Shown here piece after piece: positions 18,356 to 28,936 of a stretch of DNA of 40,987 bases. The position numbers and the translations under genes are program-made. The stretch comes from Chromera velia (taxonomy: Eukaryota; Sar; Chromeraceae). The first letter of the stretch is position 1; each line of letters opens with the position of its first letter. Where the stretch lies: positions 20,260-61,246 of the forward strand of contig JAHBMJ010005939.1 of assembly GCA_018398765.1 (NCBI GenBank), in the 5' to 3' direction. Under the pieces are notes generated by a model. That model saw nothing but the letters and a program-made list of their open reading frames with translations. It was not told the origin of the DNA and made no database searches.

Positions 18356-18737
18356 CGATTGATGTCTTTTTTGTTCATCCCTTCCGAGCAACTTTCCGTC
18401 CTTCCTGCTCCCTTTCATCCAGTCATCGTGTCCCTTTTTCCCTTTCTTGCACGCACACTTCAGTCCTTCTGCTACAAAACAGATAGAATAAATAGATAAA
18501 GAGAAGAACAAACCCGACCACCATCCCTCCCACCCTCGGCATGCATCCCCACTCCCACCAAGAGGAGAAATCAGGCAGGCAGGCAGAGAGACAACGCCGT
18601 CCTTTTCTCTTCCTCTCTTCTCATCTTCCCCCTCCCCCTCCCGGGCTGCTTGCGAGAGGAGAGACGAGACAGGAACCTGCAGCACTCACACTCCCTCAGC
18701 TCTATTCCTCTGCTCCTCCTGTCCTGTCCTGTCCAGC

Positions 18738-21517
18738 TCATGACGCCCACTCCACCGCAGCCCCGACTGCGTTGATAGTGGAGTAGCCGTTGCCGTTGGC
18801 GGAATCGGCAGTCGAAGTGGCAGAGGGCTTGTGGCTGACGAACTCACCTCCTCCTCTCTCCCTCTTGCTTGAGTCTCTCTGGTGGCCGTATTTGAACGGC
18901 GCGGCTGCCTCTACCTCGCCCCTGCGTGCCTCTTCGGCAACTGCCGGCATCTGCAGGTGAAGGGCGGAAGACAGATCGAGTGATTCAACGTTTTTCATTT
19001 GTGCATCAACCATGAAAACTCTGCTAGAAATTCGGCATTGGCACGTGGAAAGTAACTGGGGCATCCGTAGACAGAGACAAAACATCCATTTCTTTTCGTC
19101 ACTTTTTCACGCTTCTTCTTCTTCTTCTCCTCCTCCTCCTCCTCCTCCTCCTCCTCCTCCTCCTCCTCCTTCTTCTTCTTCTTCATATAAGCATGTACAC
19201 AGGCTCACAAACAGACTGCATGTATCATGTATCTTTGCCCTTTTTCAATCTTCTGCTAGACTTACAGACCGGCACATCTTTTGCACCCGAAAAGACAGCT
19301 GACACATGCTTCTCTTCCCTCTTCCTTTCGAAACGCGCAACAGACAGGGAAACACACGCACAAAAGCAGAAAAAGATGACCCACCTGCATTCTGTGAGAC
19401 AACTGCTGAGAATGAGAAGGGGCCCAGGCACCAACGGAAGCGGCCCCGGCAGCTTCTCTCCCCGTCCCCCCTCCTCTCTGGCTCTGACTGTGCACGGCCT
19501 GCACAGCGCCTGTTTGAGCCTGTGCGTACATTGCAGCTTGCTGTGACTGCTGGTCGGACCATGCCTGCGTCTGGTCATACGCCTGTTGCTGCTGCTGCTG
19601 CTGGTAGTAGTAATAGTACATCTGCTGCTGGGTGAGGGAGGAGGAGAGATCCGGTTGGGCCGCAGGCTGCATCTGGGGCTGCTGAGATGCCCCCCCTTGG
19701 TAGTAGTAGTGCGCATACGCATCCCCCCCTGTAGCAGCGTTGGACTGCTGTGCGTACTGCTGGTGCTGTGTGTGCACAGCAGGGGAGGTGTGGAATCCCT
19801 GGGACAGGGTGGAGGACTGCTGCTGTTGCTGTTGCTGCGTGGGGGGGGCGTAGACTTGCTGGGAGTAGGCGTGGGAGCCTGAGGGGTAGGCCTGTGACTG
19901 GGCGTACATGGCAGCGGAGTGCTGTTGCTGCTGGTCGTAGTAGGCTGCCATCTGTGCGGCCGTGAGGTGGGGAATCTGGATCGGCCCGTTGGAGCCGGGG
20001 GGGGCGGTGGTGCGGACAGGGACCCCGGCCTGGGCCCCGGCAGATGGCGCAGTGGGCCCGGGTCTGGTCTCTGCCACAAAGGATGCATGCTGCTCTCTCT
20101 GGTAAGCCTGATTGACTGCTGCCTCCATGGCCGCTTGGCGGTCTGAACGGGCCCGGGGGTCCATTTCGGCGGCGCCAAAAGAGAGACGGGCGGCGGGGTC
20201 AATTCGGGCGACTGCACTTCTGGAGGAAACTTCATCATACTCCTGCGTGTCCTTGCACTTGGTGAGGTAGTTGACAATGGGTTGCTTCAGAGGACCATCT
20301 TTGATGACTACGGTGACGTCATCGAAAGAGGAGGCCTCCTCACTCACCTGCGCACTGCTAAGGGAATTTCTCCCCTCCCCCCCCATCCCTGTGTGCATGG
20401 AGGGAGAAGTGAAAGAGAAGGAAGAGGAGTTGCCCAGAAAGGAGAACCCTCTGTAGAAGGACGTGGGGGCATTGAGGAAGGACGTCAGTTGGGGTGAGGC
20501 AAAACTCATCGAGGGCATGTTCAACGTACCCCCCTGACCCCCAGGACCAGCAGGCATGAAACTAGTGCTAGAGGGCGCAAGGAACGAACACCCATTGGGA
20601 CCTACCCCCCCTCCTCCCTGCGAAGTGACCTGTTGATCCCGCCTCTTCTGCAGGAGGACTGTCACAGGCCGACCGTTGAGAGAGTACCTTCCAGGTCCCA
20701 CCCTCACGAGGGATATGCGGGACAGGAGATGACGGGAGGATCTGCTATTGAGGACACGGCCAAGGGCACAGTCCACTGCGTCCCTGGGATCCACGACGTA
20801 CACGTGGTAGCTCTCGGCATTACCTCTCAGGTCAGTGATGCCGTGGTCTGTTCTCTTCATGTCAAGGAGGATACGGGGAGCCTCCTGCTGATGCGCAGCC
20901 TGTCTACAGGTCTCGTCATAGTGATGGACTAGCTCGGGGGTGCTCTCTGCTGAGACGTTACATATTCCCTGCTGGGTGAATTGGAGGAAATGCCAACGTC
21001 TGTCCCCCCCCCTGAGGTTACTGCCCCCCCCAGAGTGGAGGGCAGGAACCGGAATGCGAAGGATGGAGCCACCTGGCACGGTGTGAAGGTGACCCCTCTC
21101 CACCCCCCTATTGGCCGTCTCCCCTGAGATCTTTTGTGGGGTAAGGTAAATGGTGATCACCTCATTGAGGGACTTTACGGGGACACACAGGTAGGTGAGT
21201 TTGGTCAGAGGAAGGTGAACACGGAAGTCACCACACATGACCATACAATAAGAAAGGGAAGAACAGCGGTCCATGTGCAAAAAGGAGATGCGAACATGTG
21301 GGAAAGCCCCATATCGACGTCTAGTTCTCTCGCATATCTCCTTGTCAAGTGCCTTGTCATCATCCCCGAAAATGAGGGAGGTGACGAGTTTGCTGTCTGT
21401 GCAACACCCGTTGATCAACCGTTTGAAGAAATCACCGATTCCCCCTGCCGTACCCGAGGCAGGGTCGTTTCTCTCTGACCCTCCTTCCTCCCTCTTCGCT
21501 CTGCCAAAGAAGCTCAT
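18738..21517 (-). CDS. Two-exon protein with Gln/Tyr-rich low-complexity half
   Basis: Exon 1 runs 21517 to 19385 (711 codons from ATG 21517). It ends ATGCAG before the donor GTGGGT. Exon 2 runs 18950 to 18738 after acceptor CTGCAG and adds 70 residues in phase 0; reading through the donor instead gives an unlikely Leu/Cys-rich tail. Residues 1-285 look globular, with several cysteines and no family I can name. Residues about 290-390 are Ser/Phe/Gly-rich. Residues about 440-700 are rich in Gln, Tyr, Ala and Ser, with runs of seven Gln and five Tyr, resembling prion-like tails of RNA-binding proteins. No RRM, KH or zinc finger is visible, so an RNA-granule or condensate role is only a guess from composition. 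It is divergently arranged with the RAP gene. Confidence 0.72.
19111..19185. repeat. (TTC)n(TCC)n(TTC)n tract inside an intron
   Basis: Lies in the intron 18951-19384 of the Gln/Tyr-rich gene. In the transcript (minus strand) it is a purine-only GAA/GGA run, a composition that often binds SR splicing proteins and that can form triplexes in DNA. Confidence 0.85.
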
Positions 21518-22217
21518 GACTGTTGCTCTTGTTTTACCTCCCTCTCTCTGCTTTAGAAATGCAAAACAGGGCAGATTCTAAGAGAACAGCACCGAGTCTC
21601 GTGCTCTGGAGTTCTGGAAGGGGCAAATGAAGCTGACACAGAGGGCTGGTCGAGCAGGACAGAGACAGTCAGACTGACAGGACACACACAGTTGGTTGGA
21701 ACACTTTTTTACAAAGGCCACTTCAGTTTCTCTGGCTCTTTCCAACAGAGAGCTCCGACGAAGAAATGCAAAATCAGAGATTGCGTATACCACTTTGGAT
21801 CGACGTCTCAGACCGCAGCTGTATATATGGGTTCCAAAACAGGAAGCTAGGCGGTACATACTGTTCAACTGTTGAACTGGCGATGTTATATGGCGATGTT
21901 GATGATTTTTGGTGAAACATGATGAAACACATCGTTTTTTTTTTCGAAAAAACGATCGCAGCGAAAATGGCCCCGGAAAGCGTAGCGTGGGGCACTCAAA
22001 AAATTTGTACAGCATGGGCTCGGAATGGCTCGGATGATCCCGTCCTTGGTGCATACAAAGTCCTCGGGACTCATACAAACCTTGCACAAATTCTCAGGGC
22101 TTTCCGGGGCCGTTCGCACGCTTGCGTGCGTCAGATCAGCGATCGAGGGCGCGCGTGCTGCATGCTGCCCCGCACATCCCCGCATTGCCCCCGCATATAC
22201 TCTTCGCTTCTTGCTTA
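21518..22217. other. Divergent intergenic region, left part
   Basis: Upstream of both the minus-strand Gln/Tyr-rich gene and the plus-strand RAP gene, so both promoters should lie here. It has a perfect hairpin (21931-21956) but no canonical TATA box that I would defend. No coding feature was recognised. Confidence 0.5.
21931..21956. repeat. Perfect inverted repeat
   Basis: ATCGTTTTTT and AAAAAACGAT, 10-bp arms, separated by 6 nt (TTTTCG). Located between two divergent genes. Confidence 0.8.
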
Positions 22218-22372
22218 TCCCGGTTAACCTTAATTTTCGCCCCGCTTCTGGCAATCTTGCCAGAAATTGTGAAAACTTCTTGTCCCGGTTAACGTTTTCG
22301 CCCCGCTTCTGGCAATCTTGACAGAAATTGTGAAAACTTTTTGTCCCGATTAACATTTTTTCCCCGCTTCAG
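22218..22372. repeat. 61-65-bp tandem repeat with internal palindrome
   Basis: About two and a half copies starting TCCCGGTTAAC at 22218, 22283 and (as TCCCGATTAAC) 22344. Each full copy contains TTCTGGCAA-TC-TTGCCAGAA, a 9-bp-arm inverted repeat, perfect in the first copy and with one mismatch in the second, followed by ATTGTGAAAAC. It ends just before the RAP open frame and may be a regulatory array. Confidence 0.8.
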
Positions 22373-22499
22373 ACTCTACGAAGGACTCATCCATTTGGGT
22401 TTCCGGCCCTGGGCCCTGGCATACAGAGCCGCACAGCAGCGAAGATTCAACCCCCATGGAGTGTATGGACTTTCTCCCTGGCTTGCAGGGGTACCATCG

Positions 22500-25341
22500 A
22501 TGAGAAGAGGGAGCGTCGATCTTGCCGTCTCCTCTCTGGTGGGGGGGAGCACTGAAGCAGCGTCTTGCCGTCTCCATCCAAGTCGTCACTTTTCTCTCTC
22601 TTCCCTCTCTTCCCCAGGAATTCAACAGCAACTTTCTTTGCCCCCTTTCCATTCCGTCCCTTTTCCAAAGGACGCATCTCCATTTTCTGAACCACCTGCT
22701 CCTGTCTCCCTTTCCCGTCTCTCCTGTCTGATCTCTTCTGTCCATTTCAGAGAAGACACGGACCTCCAGACTCACGAGACTTCCCTCGACTTCGTGGCAC
22801 GGAGACTCTTTGCCTTCTCCCCCTCGGAACTTGTCTCTTTGTTCGTCCATTTTGTTACAGACAAAAATGCAAACGGGGCCCAGCTCATTCTCTGGCAGGC
22901 AGACCGTTTCGTTGGACAGCTGAGCGCTTCCGAGCTAAATGTTTTCCTCTCTGCCGCCGAGAGAAGTGCCGTCAGGGAGCACGACCCTTCTCAGGTGGAC
23001 ATTTTCCTTCTGGCGGCACCGCACGTGATGGAGCGGGCGGGACGGGACGAGTTCCGTCTGAGAGAGGCATGCGAGGTGGCCCGTTCTTTTGGTAGAGTGC
23101 GGGTGCGGCATGCCGGGGTCTTTCGGGCCCTCTCCGGCACGGTTATGCGTCTGGCTACAGAGCGTTTGGAGACGAGAGGGCGATTCCATGAGCACCTTGT
23201 GATGAAGCTTTTGGTTGCGAGTGCGCAGCTCCATCTCCGTCTCCCGTCTCTCCAGTCGTCCCTGCTCTCTTTGATGGAGACGCTCATCAGAAAGTACAGC
23301 CCGGAAGTAGACGCAGAGAACAAGCCGGGACAAGACCACCAGGACACAAACACGCCGCACGTCTCCCTCGTCTTCCTCAGCTTCCTCAGTCAATTCTGCA
23401 CGAAGATGCGATACGAGGACCAAACCATCATGCGACTAGTTCTAGAGAAATGCCTGGGTTCGTTTAGACTGTTGCTTGTGACGGCCAATGCATGTTTGTG
23501 CACAGGGGTGCGTGCTGAGGAGACGTGGGAAAGGTACCAGACAGCAAAAAAAATAGAACAAAGGAGGGATGAGAAGAGAAAAGATTTGGGGTGAGAGGAG
23601 ACAAAAGGAATGCAGGTATGTCTGTGAACGTGCGGTTCTTTCTGGTCTGTATTCCTTGGTTGAATCCTCTTTTCTTCCCCCCCTTCCCCAATCCCTTGAA
23701 GTAGAAGAGAAACTGGCTCTCTGCCTGCCTGTATGCCCCTCGCTCCCGACGGCCTCTTCTGCCTGCTGCTTTGCCTGCCCCCTTGTTTTCCTTCATTGCA
23801 GACTTTCCGCGTCTCGCGAAATTGGAACACAAGCAGAGCAGCGTGCAGGTCTGTCTTTCCTTCAAGGAAAACAAAAAAAAAAAAGAACAAAGGAATCTGA
23901 AAAGAGACAGGGAATAGACTGTTGAGGAGAGTTTTCTTTCACGTTGTCTGCCTGTTTGGCCGTAATTTCGCGGTCCTGCGGGTCGCATTTTTGTTTTTGA
24001 GTCATTGATCTGGTCGTCATTGCTTCTCTTTCTTACCCTCTTCGACCCCCTTGCCGCTGAGCATTCCACGAAGAAAATGCATCTTTCATTCTTCACGTGC
24101 GCGTGAAAGGGCACGCAAGTGTCGAAGAGTGTGTGTTTTTGTGGAAAGAGAAGGAACAAGCATCAAAGAAGAGTAAATGTGTTCAAGAGTTAGGTGGTTC
24201 CACTCTCTCTCTCTCTGTATGTGTGTGTGTCTTTCATTGTCTGCGTATCCATGCACAACGTGAATAACTGTGTGTCTGTGGCGGTTTGCAGGTAGCTCTA
24301 GGTCATCTGATGACGCCTCTGTTGTTTGATCCTCTGACGCATCGAGACCTGAAAGTGAGTGAGTTGGGGTTTGCTTTTGCTCCTGTATTGCCTTGCTATC
24401 GGTCCGATTTGTCATTCGTCTTGCCGTCTCTTTGCTTTTGGGTTCTCGTTGCATGATTGACTAGCACAATGGGTGAGTATTGTGAGTGGGTGAGTGAGTG
24501 ACGGGTCGAAGAAAGCTGAACAGGAAATGAATGGTCAGAAGAGGAAGAAAGCAACTAAAGAAAGGCAGAGACAGAAGAAAGGAAGGAAGGATAGACGTAC
24601 GGACGCACGCATGTAGAGAGAGAGAGAGAGAGAGAGAGAAGCAGAGAAGAGAAGAAAAGCAAAGAGAACTGAATGCACGCGGAGATGCGCGAATAAAAAA
24701 AGCTGGAGATCGAGACGAACTCAAGCATCTGATGAAGTGGCCCGCAATCATATCTCGGCTTCTTTGTTGTGCTCTGCAGGACCCGCTCCTTGCCCTTGTT
24801 ATCGATTTCATCGGACAGAACGAATATGGAGCCCAAGGAGACACACTGAGCCCCCAGAAGGAGAAGAGGGTGGAGAGAATTACATCCACGCCGCTCCACG
24901 TCCTCGAAGAAAAAGAGGGGAGCTTGGTGGGCGGAGAACAACAGGAAGAGTCAAGACAGCAAATCGCACACCCAAAGCAGTGGCAGTGGATGTCTGACCA
25001 TCTGGCTCTGCAAGTGCAGGTCGCAGAACTGGTCAGTCTGTAAACATCAATAGTTTATCTATCGTCTGACCAATCACGGATACTCCCTCCATTTTCGTCT
25101 CTAGCATCCCAGTTGCGGGTCACAAAACTGTGTGAGAATACGTGCCTCGTCACTTCCCTTTGATCTCCCTCTGTCACTTTCGGAAGATCATCTGCGAATC
25201 CTGCAGGGGAAAGTGGAACGAAAACCTCAGCGGACTGTTTCAGGCAAAAAAATAGAAAGAGGCTGAGAAAAGAGAAAGAAGCCAACGAAGACAGAAAGAG
25301 GGAAAGAAGACGGGACAGAGAGAGTGAGTCAGTGAGGGAGC

Positions 25342-25379
<38 letters not shown>

Positions 25380-25467
25380 TGCAGCTCATTTGATTCAGAC
25401 AAAATTTGCTCAAAGCAAACGCAATGGAAGCGCGTACGAGTGTGCGAAATTTCTCCCCCCCCCACCC

Positions 25468-25536
<69 letters not shown>

Positions 25537-25558
25537 CGTGTGTGTGTATGTGTGTGTA

Positions 25559-25601
<43 letters not shown>

Positions 25602-28600
25602 GTAGTTCCACATGCCAACATCCCTCTGAAGTGAAATGAATGACTGGGCAGATAGATGTGAAAGCACTCGCCCACTCCTTCCCTCCCTCCCTCCCTCCCT
25701 CCGCTGACTGACTGCTGCAGGCCATCCGGTTGGAGAGGCCCCTCGTCTTTGCGCGTCTCTCTGCGGTCAGCCTGCATAGACACACACATGTGCATGAGCT
25801 GCCCGTCTCTCTACGTTTGTGGTAAAGATCGATCGGCAAATCTGGGTGCAGGAAAGGAGGATTGGAGAACAGGAAGGAATGACGGGGGAAGGGGTTGGCG
25901 GCGCGGGGGCGGGACAAGCGCAGAGAAGATGCAGTCTGTCTCGATGAAAGACGGAGCCATAAAATTTTCTGAAGGAAAAGGACGACAAAAAAGAGAAATC
26001 CCTGCAGGAAGGAAGCAGGTGCTCATGGATATGGAGCTTGTCCCAGAGAGCGGAAACTTTCATTTCCTTCTGGGCTCTTCCCTTTTTTTTCATTTCTTCT
26101 CTGCAATATTCACATGCAGGAAGGAAAGCGACTGCTGAGAGAAATCCACTCGGTCGGTCGGCCACATTTCTTTTTTTCTTCTTGTGAGAGCAAAACACAA
26201 TACCCTTTTTCCATTTTGGTTTTTCAGCTCCCTCTCCTTTTTACCGACTTCCAGAGCGTGGTGTTCTGTTTTGGGAAGAGTTGCACACTGGGAGAGGGAG
26301 AAGCGGCAATTCGAACGGAAGAGTAGGGAAAGAACAAAAAGAAGAGACAAAAGAGCGAAAGATCAAACAAGAAACGAAACAAATCTGCCCGATACCTCTC
26401 ATTCGTGCGTTTCTCCCTTCTTGACCGGCCAACCGGTGATCACTCGACTGATCGATCTGGTGAAGAAGAGAAGAGAGGGATCTCTTGACGGAGACATTCT
26501 TCTTTTCTCTCCTTCTCTCTCTGTAAGTGTGTGTGTGTGTGTGTGTGTGCGTGTGTGTGTGTGTTTGTGTATGTGTGTGTGAGAGAGAGAGACAGAGAGA
26601 GAGAGAGAGTGTTGGGTCTGGGTGCTTGCACGTGTGCATGGGAATCTTCATGTGTGTGTGCATGAGTAAGCCTGTTGTGTATGCATGTGTGATTGATTGC
26701 AGCAAGAGCCTGTTACACGAATGGAACTTCCGGCGCTGTCCTCCAAACAACACTTCCAGGTGAGTCGAGTCACTCAATTCAGTTGGGTTTGTTCTGTTGT
26801 CTCTCATTTATGGATCTTCTCGATCGTCGTGACACTCCGTCCTCCCTTGCGTCCTCCCTTTTGTTTTTCGAAGCTGTGGGGAATGGTGAGTGTTCCCACC
26901 TTTTACCAAAACTGAGCATCTGCCTCTATGCAGATGCAAGTATGTTCTTGTGGCCTTGGTTGTCGTTCCTGTCTTTCGTCCTTCATTCTGTCACTTTTTC
27001 GCGTTTTTCCGCCTTGCTTTTCAGTAGCTCTGTACACTATGGTCATATGTCTCTGTGTATTCTCACTCCACTTCATTCTCCCATGCGTGTACTTGTTTTT
27101 GGACCATGTCCTCTTTGCAGCTCTGCGATGCCCTGAGGGATCTGGGCGCTTCTTTTTCCACCGAGATGCAAATTGGGCCCTACTCAATTGGTCAGTCAAC
27201 CAACTAGACAGTTAATGAGTACACGCAGCACGAGAAGAACATGTGGGAACGAGAGTCTATTGGTCCTGTTCTTTCTTCCCCGCCTCCCTTTGTCTCACTT
27301 TTCCTTTCTCTTTCTAGCTTTATGCCTGTTTGTCGGTCTGTCTCTTCCTCCTAACAGGTCCGAAGTTTCACATTCCGCATATGGCGAGTGAAACTTGTAC
27401 GCATCAGTTCCATCTGAGTGAGTGCTGATTGTTGTATACTGCGCGCGTGTGTGTGTGTGTATGTGTGTATGTATGTATGTATGTATGTACGTATACATAT
27501 CGTGTGCCTGTGCGTGCGTGCGTGTGTGTGTGCGTATGTTGTGTTCCCACCAACACGAAACCTCCCAATTATCGCAGATGTGCGTCTGGAGGACTCCAGA
27601 GTCCTGGTGGAAGTTGACGGTCCTCTCCACTTTGTCACAGAAGGAGACGGAGAGGAACAGGGAGAAGAAGAGGGAAGAGAAGGAGGAGACGCGTGTGAAG
27701 AGACGCAGACATTCACAGAGGAGCAGGGAGGGACTGAAGCCGCTGAATTTTCAACGAAAAGGAAAAGAAAGGACGAGCCGGCCTCGTCGTTGGATTCTCA
27801 CTCTGAAAGGGCAGAGATCCGTCCACATGAGTATCATGTGAAGTCTATTCTCAAGCACAGACTTTTGACCAAACTCGGTGAGTCTATTCTCAAGCACCGA
27901 TTCTTCACCCGATGCGGTGAATCTTTCATGAAACATCGCTTTATTTCATGAAGGCAGGGCCGTCTCTTTATTGTGTTTGATGGCCGAATGCGCCTTCCGC
28001 CCCGTCGTACTCTGCCTGAATTCCTCTGTCCACGCGCCATGGCGTCAGTTGTTGCGATATCTGAGGGTCGGTCTTGTATTGTCTTCTTGGTTGAGTCAGT
28101 TTCTCTGGGTTTCTGCATTCACCTGGCTCAGCGTCAATCTATTTATCTCTCTACGCCAACTTCAATACCTGCCCGTCGCTTGTGTGCAGGGTGGAGAGTC
28201 CACCACATTGCATACGACGACTGGCCGGCCCTTCGGCACAACCGGTGGGTGCCTGCCTGCCTGCCTGCATGCGTGGATGGATGATGGATGGATGGATGGA
28301 TCGTGTATGGATGGATACATGGGCAGGCTTTCTTTTTGTGTTCTCTTGTCCCCCCCAGTTGAGTTCGAGGGGTCTTGCTCCATCTCTTGCCATTTCGAAT
28401 TGACTTCATGTAAACAGTCAGTAAAGTGTCTGGGGGGATAGCCATCGAGGCCGTTTCATCTGAAACCAATCAGACGGATTATATAAGTGGGAGTGTTCTT
28501 GATAGTCATAAATGGTCTCTCACGCATTCAACGTACGGGAGATAAGGCAGGCGTAGCGTGCGCCGGTGTGTTTCAATTCGGTGCAGCGCCCGTCGAAAGC

Positions 28601-28936
28601 AATTTGGTCAGGCAGGCTTGTGTCAGAGTGAGCCCTGATCTTCTCTTCCGTTTCTTTTTCCTCAATAAGTCAGTCCTCCCTCAAGCCTTCTGCAGTCTAC
28701 CCATTCTCTCGAAGTTTTTGAGTCTTGGCTACCTGCCATCTCTGGGGACAGATCCCGAAAGATCAGAGCACGTCGATGTAAGTAATCGGTCCGCCACGCC
28801 CCATCCCCTCCCTCGCCCCTGCAGACAGAAGGTGACACGACGGCTGATCTTTGGAGGAGAGCCGGCACCTTTCTCCATCAGCCTGTATGTCCACAGGTGG
28901 AGAGATATCGTCGAAGGGGAAGGAAAGAAAGATTGA
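22500..28936 (+). CDS. RAP-domain protein with FASTK-like helical region, multi-exon
   Basis: RAP proteins bind organellar RNA in mitochondria or plastids. Exon 1 starts at ATG 22500, or earlier if an exon joins the open frame at 22373. Its Arg/Ser-rich start looks like a transit peptide, and the rest is helical and FASTK-like ([33 protein letters not shown]). It ends near 23457 or 23507. Later exons proposed from splice sites and phase: 23802-23848 (doubtful), 24292-24354, 24780-25031, 26703-26759, 27121-27190, 27578-27877, 28190-28244, 28825-28936. The last four give the complete RAP domain: [25 protein letters not shown], then an acidic insert of about 60 residues, then [26 protein letters not shown] and a final QKVTRRL helix. 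Each of these joins keeps frame with GT-AG borders. The exon 1 to 24292 joins are the weakest part. Introns are full of microsatellites. The target RNA is unknown. Confidence 0.85.
24205..24231. repeat. (CT)n(GT)n tract in a RAP-gene intron
   Basis: CT dinucleotides followed by a short ATGTGTGTG run, about 60 nt before the acceptor of the 24292-24354 exon. Confidence 0.7.
24614..24639. repeat. (GA)n microsatellite in a RAP-gene intron
   Basis: Uninterrupted GA run between exons 24292-24354 and 24780-25031. Confidence 0.85.
25345..25379. repeat. (GACA)n microsatellite in a RAP-gene intron
   Basis: About eight GACA units. The same unit recurs at 31167-31203 and 31293-31325. Confidence 0.85.
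25472..25602. repeat. (TC)n(TG)n(GA)n composite microsatellite
   Basis: About 30 nt of TC, about 75 nt of TG with minor interruptions, then about 22 nt of GA. The TC and GA arms are reverse complements, so the transcript can fold into a long hairpin with a UG-rich loop. It lies in the RAP-gene intron 25032-26702. Confidence 0.85.
26504..26610. repeat. Second (TC)n(GT)n(GA)n composite microsatellite
   Basis: Same order as 25472-25602 and in the same intron, with a shorter, imperfect TC arm. It ends about 90 nt before the acceptor at 26702. Confidence 0.8.
27838..27951 (+). repeat. Tandem triplication at an exon end, duplicating the splice donor
   Basis: Three head-to-tail units starting GTGAAGTCT (27838), GTGAGTCT (27878) and GTGAATCT (27917), 40, 39 and 35 nt long and increasingly diverged. 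Units two and three each begin with a donor-like CG|GTGA junction. Using the second junction adds 39 nt, exactly 13 codons, giving a second copy of the helix S-I-L-K-H-R. The third unit ends in a stop. Confidence 0.8.
28249..28317. repeat. TGCC and GGAT tetranucleotide repeats in the last RAP-gene intron
   Basis: Three to four TGCC units followed by GGAT units, immediately after the donor at 28245. Confidence 0.75.

Larger units (their letters stand above)
15989..18737. other. Intergenic region with an AT-rich island and microsatellites
   Basis: 2.7 kb between the calpain start and the 3' end of the Gln/Tyr-rich gene. 16560-17040 is strongly AT-rich; 17040-18700 is GC/pyrimidine-rich with scattered short open frames but no recognisable domain. 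Several frames of 100-160 codons exist on both strands; their Ser/Phe/Leu/Pro and Lys/Arg/Glu compositions follow from pyrimidine-purine strand bias, so they are not called. An unrecognised exon cannot be excluded. Confidence 0.5.

Noticed and set aside
19262-19385. Read-through C-terminus of the Gln/Tyr-rich protein (Leu/Cys-rich tail)
   Set aside because: The tail starts exactly at a GTGGGT donor and a good acceptor gives an in-frame, compositionally consistent second exon.
26241-26807. Minus-strand frame of 188 codons with His/Thr repeats
   Set aside because: Largely a translation of GT/CA repeats inside an intron of the RAP gene.
28359-28441. Acceptor CCCCAG at 28358 as the last RAP exon
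   Set aside because: Joining it to donor 28244 gives an immediate stop (CGT TGA), truncating the final RAP helix; the acceptor at 28824 yields a good QKVTRRL ending.
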